From contig JAIMZO010000037.1 in the NCBI GenBank assembly GCA_020054965.1, positions 1 to 9,988 on the forward strand: 9,988 bases of DNA. The letters are read 5' to 3'. Source of the stretch: Spirochaeta sp. (GTDB lineage: Bacteria; Spirochaetota; Spirochaetia; Sphaerochaetales; Sphaerochaetaceae). Positions 5,747 through 9,988 of the stretch are shown piece by piece (the first letter of the stretch is position 1; every line of letters starts with the position of its first letter). The position numbers and the translations under genes are program-made. The notes beneath the pieces were generated by a model. That model worked only from the letters and a program-made list of their open reading frames with translations, searched no databases and was not told the DNA's origin.

Positions 5747-7597
5747 ATGTCTTCCGAAGAATTAGAGTTTAATGAAGCCAGCGTGGCTGTTGCATCTGAG
5801 CAGGAATCTGTAAAGAAGCCGATACGGCGCGTGACCCGAAAAAAGAGCCCTGCAGGAGCGAAAGCACCTGAAAGCACGAATGATGTGGCTGGGCAGAAAG
5901 TGGAGACACAGGATGCTCCTGAGCCTAAAAAACGTCGGGGGAGACCAAAAAAGAGCGAATCTGACAAGAGTACAGCAAGAGAAAGTTCTTCTGATTCGGA
6001 GCAACCTCAACTTGAGTTGGAGGATGAACAGAACAGTCCTGCTCCTGAACAGGAGCAGCCAACAGACACTTCCCGTCCTCCTGCACAATACAAGCAGGAG
6101 CAGAAGAGCCAGAACCAGAACCAAAACCAGAACCAAAACCAGAACCATCGCAAATCCTATAACAACAGGAACAACCGAAATACCCAGAACAGAAACCATC
6201 CAAAAGGGTCTTATCCAAAGAGCCAAAGCTTTGGTTCCAATAGGGGTGGACGTGTGAATCATCAGGAAGAATCTTCCAATGATTTACATATCGAGGAGCA
6301 TCCTGAGGCTCCTGTCCTGGTGCTTGAAGATTTCACCACCCTGTCCATTGACGAACTTCGCAAGGTGGGTTTGGAACGTGGACTGAATGCAGATACCATC
6401 CTTGACTTGCGCAAGCAGGAAATTGTTGCAGAAATTCTTCGCTTGCATACCGCAAGTGGCGGAGTGATTGTGGGAACAGGTACCTTGGAAATCCTTCCAG
6501 ATGGATTTGGGTTCCTCCGTTCCCCCGCGAACAGTTATCTCTCAGGGTTGGAAGATGTCTACGTCTCTCCCGCCCAGATCAAGAGTCTTTATCTGAAGAC
6601 CGGTGATGTGGTATATGGACAGGTCCGGACTCCACGTGAGAATGAACGGTTCTTTGCCATCCTGAAAATATTGAAGGTAAATGGTGATGAGCCGATTATC
6701 GCAAAAATGCGCGTACCGTTTGATAGCCTGACTCCCTTGTTTCCTGACCAAAGACTTAAGCTGGAGACAGCTGAAGAGGATATGTCGACAAGGATTATTG
6801 ATATGTTCTGTCCTATCGGAAAGGGCCAACGTTCCTTAATCGTCGCTCCTCCCCGTACAGGTAAGACAGTGCTTCTCCAGAAGATTGCAAACTCCATCAG
6901 TACGAATCATCCAGAAGTGGTCTTGATGGTCCTGCTGGTTGATGAACGCCCTGAGGAAGTCACTGACATGCGTCGGCATGTCAATGGTGAGGTAATTGCC
7001 TCCACCTTTGACGAGCAAGCCAGCAGACACGTGCAGGTTGCTGAGATGGTGATTGAGAAAGCAAAGCGACTCGTTGAACACAAGAAGGATGTAGTTATCC
7101 TCCTGGATTCCATTACCCGTCTTGCCCGTGCCTATAACCAGACGGTTCCCGCAAGTGGCAAGATACTCAGTGGTGGTGTGGACTCGAATGCACTGCATAA
7201 ACCAAAGCGATTCTTTGGTGCTGCAAGGAACATTGAATTTGGTGGCAGTCTTACCATAGTTGCCACTGGTTTGATCGAGACAGGTTCCAGAATGGATGAG
7301 GTTATCTTTGAAGAATTCAAGGGAACCGGAAACAACGAGATCATCCTGGATCGTCGTCTTGCTGATAAGCGACTCTTCCCAGCGATCAATATCAAGAAGA
7401 GTGGGACCCGTCGTGAAGACCTGTTGTTGCCTTCTGATGAAGCTGCCAGAATCTGGCTTATGCGTAATGCTGTCAATGATATGGATGACCAAGAGATGAC
7501 TCCGTTCCTCATTGACAAAATTCGGAAGACAAAGGATAATGAGTCGTTCTTGCGTTCTATCAATACCGGTATTCCTTCGAATTCGGCAGCGTACTAG
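5747..7597 (+). CDS. rho: Transcription termination factor Rho with a long low-complexity N-terminal extension
   Basis: The product has 616 residues, against 419 in E. coli. The C-terminal 420 are a complete Rho: Rho_N helical domain (about 197-232), cold-shock-like primary RNA site (about 237-310, [14 protein letters not shown]), Walker A APPRTGKT (367-374), Walker [17 protein letters not shown] (449-463), Q-loop region [20 protein letters not shown] (475-494) and [17 protein letters not shown] (521-537). It is therefore expected to be an active hexameric RNA helicase that terminates transcription. The extra N-terminal part (1 to about 195) has no folded-domain signature. It holds a Lys/Arg/Glu segment with an AT-hook-like KKRRGRPKK (61-69), an acidic Gln/Glu/Pro stretch, then (QN)6 at 122-133 and an Asn/Arg/Ser/Gly/Tyr-rich tract to about 170. 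The ATG at 5747 is eight bases after GGAG (5735-5738); the frame has a stop upstream at 5705. rpmE follows 74 bp downstream. Confidence 0.97.
   Translation: MSSEELEFNEASVAVASEQESVKKPIRRVTRKKSPAGAKAPESTNDVAGQKVETQDAPEPKKRRGRPKKSESDKSTARESSSDSEQPQLELEDEQNSPAPEQEQPTDTSRPPAQYKQEQKSQNQNQNQNQNQNHRKSYNNRNNRNTQNRNHPKGSYPKSQSFGSNRGGRVNHQEESSNDLHIEEHPEAPVLVLEDFTTLSIDELRKVGLERGLNADTILDLRKQEIVAEILRLHTASGGVIVGTGTLEILPDGFGFLRSPANSYLSGLEDVYVSPAQIKSLYLKTGDVVYGQVRTPRENERFFAILKILKVNGDEPIIAKMRVPFDSLTPLFPDQRLKLETAEEDMSTRIIDMFCPIGKGQRSLIVAPPRTGKTVLLQKIANSISTNHPEVVLMVLLVDERPEEVTDMRRHVNGEVIASTFDEQASRHVQVAEMVIEKAKRLVEHKKDVVILLDSITRLARAYNQTVPASGKILSGGVDSNALHKPKRFFGAARNIEFGGSLTIVATGLIETGSRMDEVIFEEFKGTGNNEIILDRRLADKRLFPAINIKKSGTRREDLLLPSDEAARIWLMRNAVNDMDDQEMTPFLIDKIRKTKDNESFLRSINTGIPSNSAAY
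6110..6145 (+). repeat. Six tandem copies of a CARAAC hexamer within rho
   Basis: The 36-bp tract reads CAGAAC twice, then CAAAAC, CAGAAC, CAAAAC, CAGAAC. It is in frame with rho and encodes Gln-Asn six times (residues 122-133). Because the unit is six bases, slippage would change tract length by two residues without breaking the frame. It is not a CRISPR array: units are contiguous, short and coding. Confidence 0.9.
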
Positions 7598-7625
7598 AGA
7601 CCAGGAACAGATTGAGAGAAACTTG

Positions 7626-7647
7626 TCTGCTGCCTACAGCCAGCAGA
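7626..7647 (+). promoter_or_regulatory. Hairpin before rpmE, candidate L31 leader element
   Basis: TCTGCTG (7626-7632) and CAGCAGA (7641-7647) form a perfect 7-bp stem with an eight-base loop in the rho-rpmE gap. The rpmE ribosome-binding site GGAGGA (7660-7665) lies 12 bases further on. No T-run follows, so it is not a terminator. RNA leaders bound by L31 are described in several bacterial groups; membership here is only a possibility. Confidence 0.35.
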
Positions 7648-7671
7648 ACACATATCCTTGGAGGACCCAAA

Positions 7672-7875
7672 ATGAAAGATGGAATTCATCCCCGTTATGA
7701 ACTGAAAGAAGTTCGTTGCTCATGTGGCAATGTAATCACGACCAAGACAACCGCAAAGAACCTTGAGGTTGAAATTTGCTCCGCTTGTCACCCATTCTTT
7801 ACTGGAACCCAGAAGATGGTTGATACTGCCGGTCGTATCGAACGCTTCAAGAAGCGCTATGGCCTGAACAACTAA
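7672..7875 (+). CDS. rpmE: 50S ribosomal protein L31 (zinc-binding type)
   Basis: The 67-residue product is a complete L31. [10 protein letters not shown] matches the family start, and the zinc-ligand cysteines are all present: Cys16 and Cys18 (RCSCGNV), Cys36 and Cys39 (EICSACHPF). [20 protein letters not shown] is the standard C-terminus. It is therefore the C+ form, which binds zinc and sits at the intersubunit bridge on the central protuberance. In bacteria with paired forms, the zinc-free L31 replaces it under zinc limitation. The ATG at 7672 follows GGAGGA by six bases. The rho-rpmE order is also found in Bacillus subtilis. A strong intrinsic terminator begins about 32 bp after the stop, so this gene closes the unit. 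Confidence 0.97.
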   Translation: MKDGIHPRYELKEVRCSCGNVITTKTTAKNLEVEICSACHPFFTGTQKMVDTAGRIERFKKRYGLNN

Positions 7876-7906
7876 CCAGATTCATTATGCTGTCTAGTGA
7901 TACAAG

Positions 7907-7946
7907 AAACCCTCTTTTTTGGAGCACCCAGGAAAGGGGGTTTTTT
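7907..7946 (+). terminator. Intrinsic terminator of the rho-rpmE unit
   Basis: A stem of about 15 bp pairs 7908-7922 with 7928-7942, with three G-U pairs and a five-base loop AGCAC. The GC-rich core is CCCTC against GGGGG, and a T6 run (7941-7946) follows. A further A-T pair (7907/7943) is possible. This is a textbook rho-independent terminator, directly after the gene next to rho itself. Confidence 0.92.
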
Positions 7947-8030
7947 GTAAGTTTTGGATTCCTGTTCACGCATTTGTTGGTCATGTGGGTAAATGCACGA
8001 ATCCCGAATTATACAAAAGTAGGTTTTTTG

Positions 8031-8059
8031 TTGCATTATGCTGACAAGTATCCTAAAAT
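8031..8059 (+). promoter_or_regulatory. Candidate promoter for the galactokinase-like gene and surE
   Basis: TTGCAT (8031-8036, three of six) and TAAAAT (8054-8059, five of six) are 17 bp apart. The start site near 8066 would leave a leader of about 19 nt. A promoter is needed here because a strong terminator lies upstream, but the -35 is poor. I see no other structure in the stretch from 7947 to 8084. Confidence 0.35.
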
Positions 8060-8084
8060 TGACCCATAAAAATTAGGTTGGGGC

Positions 8085-9251
8085 ATGGACAACATCAGAA
8101 AACAACACATCAAGGAATACGGCGATTCTCCGCTGGTGATTGCACAGGTACCTGGAACATGTACCTTGCTTGGTAGTTACGCGGACGCATGTCGGGGATG
8201 GTCCTTGGTGGGAACCGATCACTCCTCGTTGCATGTAGCTATCTCTTATCGGGATGACCAGCTGGTGAGACTCTATAACCCAACCCTCAATGACCGGAAA
8301 CGATTCTCTTTGAACAATATCAAGTACCGCAAGGAAGACCGATGGGGAAATTTTCTGAAAGCGGTGTTTTCGGTTCTTGCAAACGAAGGGACTGAATTTT
8401 CAGGTATGAATATAACTGTTGAAGGGAGCCTCCTCCATGCTGATACCCAAATGGTAAGTACTGCATGCTCGCTCGGGACCTGCCTTGCCCTTGATGCATT
8501 GCTTGGTCTCAAGCTTAGTCTTTCCTCACAGATAAGAATCGCCTATCAGGCATGTACGACATTCAATAATGAGGTATGCTCCATCAGTGATCTTCTTACC
8601 ATGCTCAATGGAAAGAAGGAGACCGTACTGTTCTATGATCTTCAGCATGTGACCTACAAGGAGTTGCCTTTCCCGTTCACCAACAAGAATGAAGAGTATG
8701 TGGCAATCATAGTGGATAGCAAGATTTCCCCGAATGCGATGCGAGAAGAGATCAAAAGCAAGAGAAAAGCTATCGATCGTGCGTTTAAGAAACTAAGTGA
8801 GTACAAGGGTGGTGGATTCATGCGGGACTTTCCAGAGAGTGACCTTGCTGCCCGTGTGGTGCCATTGGATGAGGAAGACCGTCACATCTGTGAGTATATC
8901 CTGATGGAATCCCGGCTCGCCAATGATGCTGCATCCGTGCTTATCGAGAAGGATGCTGTACTCTATGGGAAGATGATGAATCGGGTCCAGGCTGGGCTCA
9001 GGGACCTTCTTGAAGTAACCTGTCCTGAGGTAGATTGGCTCACCAAGCGGGCTGGTGAACTTGGTGGGTGTCTTGGATCGGTCCAGGTAGCAAACGGTTT
9101 CAGCGGTAATATCATGGTCCTCTTGAGTAAACAAGCACTTCCAAGTTATATTGGTCGTCTGGAGGACTATGAGCACATCTTTGGATTTCACCCTCGCTGG
9201 TATGTATTTGAGGGAAGCGATTCTGCAAAGGTTGTGTTTCAAGCGCATTAA
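8085..9251 (+). CDS. Galactokinase-like GHMP-family protein with degenerate active-site motifs
   Basis: The 388 residues align by eye along the length of galactokinase, but key motifs have changed. The sugar-binding signature PGRVNLIGEHTDY reads PGTCTLLGSYADA (23-35), losing the Arg, Glu and His. The GHMP phosphate loop GAGLSSSA reads DTQMVSTA (120-127), losing its glycines. The MTGGGFGGC motif reads VQVANGFSG (333-341). Asp169 (CSISDLL) does match the catalytic Asp of the GIMDQ motif, and the C-terminal helical part (about 262-325, EDRHICEYILMESR onward) is well kept. I infer that it is not an ordinary galactokinase: either a pseudokinase with a binding or regulatory role, or an enzyme with another substrate. 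The reading frame is intact and normal in length, arguing against a decaying pseudogene. The ATG at 8085 has only a weak AGG (8075-8077) upstream. Its stop overlaps the surE start (TAATG). Confidence 0.75.
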   Translation: MDNIRKQHIKEYGDSPLVIAQVPGTCTLLGSYADACRGWSLVGTDHSSLHVAISYRDDQLVRLYNPTLNDRKRFSLNNIKYRKEDRWGNFLKAVFSVLANEGTEFSGMNITVEGSLLHADTQMVSTACSLGTCLALDALLGLKLSLSSQIRIAYQACTTFNNEVCSISDLLTMLNGKKETVLFYDLQHVTYKELPFPFTNKNEEYVAIIVDSKISPNAMREEIKSKRKAIDRAFKKLSEYKGGGFMRDFPESDLAARVVPLDEEDRHICEYILMESRLANDAASVLIEKDAVLYGKMMNRVQAGLRDLLEVTCPEVDWLTKRAGELGGCLGSVQVANGFSGNIMVLLSKQALPSYIGRLEDYEHIFGFHPRWYVFEGSDSAKVVFQAH

Positions 9252-9988
9252 TGAAGATACTACTGACAAATGATGATGGATATCAAAGTGAAGGACTGAA
9301 CACGCTCAGTGAGGTCCTGTTGCGATCTGGTCATGAGGTGTGGGTATGTGCTCCCGATTCTGAGCGAAGTGCGAGTAGCCACTCGATGACGCTTCGTGAG
9401 GATATCACCATCACTGAATATGGTCAGAACCGGTATTATTGCAGTGGAACTCCGGCAGATTGCATTCTCTATGCTTCAAAAGGCAAGATTTTTCCTGAAG
9501 ACCCAGATTTGGTCATCAGTGGAATCAACCATGGGTATAATATTTCCACGGATATCCTGTATTCGGGTACTGTTGGAGCCGCCAGGGAGGCTGCCCTGAC
9601 TGGATTGCGGTCGATTGCAGTCAGTTGTGCAAGAAGCAAGGATGGCTCTTATCCCTTCCAGCGTACTGCGGACTTTGTGGTACAACATCTTGAGGATTTC
9701 TATCCCCTCACCAGTAGTGAGTGCATCCTCAATATCAATGTCCCTGCAGAGGGAAATGGAAAGTGGAAGAGTGGAGTGTTGAGCTATCTCGACTACCATG
9801 ATGCTGTGCAGAAAAAACAGCAAGAAAAAACCCGCTACTATGATACTTCAACGGTACGTTTTGGTACCTCAGTTGTACTTTCCCTGAAGAGTGGTGTGCA
9901 ACCGATTCAACGTTGTGATACAAAAGGTAGCGATTTCCAAGCCGTGAGAGAGGGATATATCAGTGTTACTGCAATCTCCATCCTTCCC
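9251..9988 (+). CDS. surE: 5'/3'-nucleotidase SurE (3' end beyond the window)
   Basis: The frame is open from ATG 9251 to the window edge, giving 246 residues; family length is about 250-265, so little is missing. SurE is a metal-dependent nucleoside monophosphate phosphatase, also active on short polyphosphate or 3'-nucleotides in some species, and linked to stationary-phase survival. The signatures are clear: MKILLTNDDG (metal-binding Asp8, Asp9), PDSERSASSHSMT (about 36-48), YCSGTPADC and SGINHGYNISTDILYSGTVG (about 90-109). The start codon overlaps the stop of the galactokinase-like gene (TAATG), and no good ribosome-binding site precedes it, so translation is probably coupled. In E. coli surE is grouped with other genes (pcm, rpoS); the pairing with a GHMP-like gene here is different. 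Confidence 0.95.
   Translation, partial: MKILLTNDDGYQSEGLNTLSEVLLRSGHEVWVCAPDSERSASSHSMTLREDITITEYGQNRYYCSGTPADCILYASKGKIFPEDPDLVISGINHGYNISTDILYSGTVGAAREAALTGLRSIAVSCARSKDGSYPFQRTADFVVQHLEDFYPLTSSECILNINVPAEGNGKWKSGVLSYLDYHDAVQKKQQEKTRYYDTSTVRFGTSVVLSLKSGVQPIQRCDTKGSDFQAVREGYISVTAISILP

Noticed and set aside
6110..6145. Short-repeat array that might suggest CRISPR
   Set aside because: Units are six bases, contiguous, in frame and code for Gln-Asn; there are no spacers.
6836..7492. Reverse-strand open frame of 218 codons across rho
   Set aside because: It is antisense to the highly conserved Rho ATPase core and shows no family resemblance.
7887..8069. Small open frame of 60 codons after rpmE
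   Set aside because: It runs straight through the intrinsic terminator and its T-run; the poly-Phe content comes from the terminator sequence.
8085..9251. Galactokinase-like gene as a pseudogene
   Set aside because: The frame is intact, of family length, collinear with galactokinase throughout and coupled to surE; motif loss alone does not show decay.

Overview
The window is a compact block of bacterial housekeeping genes: ten protein-coding genes, eight complete and one cut at each end. Apolipoprotein N-acyltransferase points to a diderm, lipoprotein-making bacterium. The mid-range base composition, a RicT/PSP1 homologue, a rho-rpmE pair and a galactokinase-like gene beside surE together suggest a spirochaete, perhaps of the Sphaerochaeta type. 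That assignment is inferred from protein character and gene order; no rRNA or other marker here settles it.

Layout. A tatD-family metal-dependent hydrolase gene (1-551, minus strand, 3' end missing) diverges from a PSP1/RicT-like gene (739-1833), with a strong promoter for tatD between them. A second unit runs rpsT (S20), an HU/IHF-family protein gene, lnt and cinA (1959-5595). It begins at a sigma70-type promoter, and lnt and cinA share an ATGA stop/start overlap. The next unit is rho-rpmE (5747-7875). Its likely promoter (TTGACA, 17 bp, TATATT) lies inside the 3' end of cinA, giving an mRNA leader of about 148 nt, and the unit closes with a textbook intrinsic terminator at 7907-7946. The last unit is a degenerate galactokinase-family (GHMP) gene joined by a TAATG overlap to surE, which runs off the right edge.

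The genes cover translation and RNA metabolism (S20, L31, Rho, RicT-like), DNA architecture (HU/IHF), lipoprotein maturation (Lnt) and nucleotide, NAD or quality-control chemistry (CinA, SurE, TatD family). They look like core chromosome. I see no insertion sequence, CRISPR array, tRNA, rRNA or phage gene.

The points most worth a second look are: a roughly 195-residue low-complexity extension at the N-terminus of Rho, with an AT-hook-like RGRP motif and a (QN)6 tract encoded by a pure hexanucleotide repeat; a perfect 12-bp hairpin just after the TTG start of lnt; a galactokinase fold whose nucleotide- and sugar-binding motifs are largely replaced; a cysteine-rich insertion in the RicT-like protein; and several RNA structures around ribosomal-protein starts. 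I found no clearly new multi-gene system.
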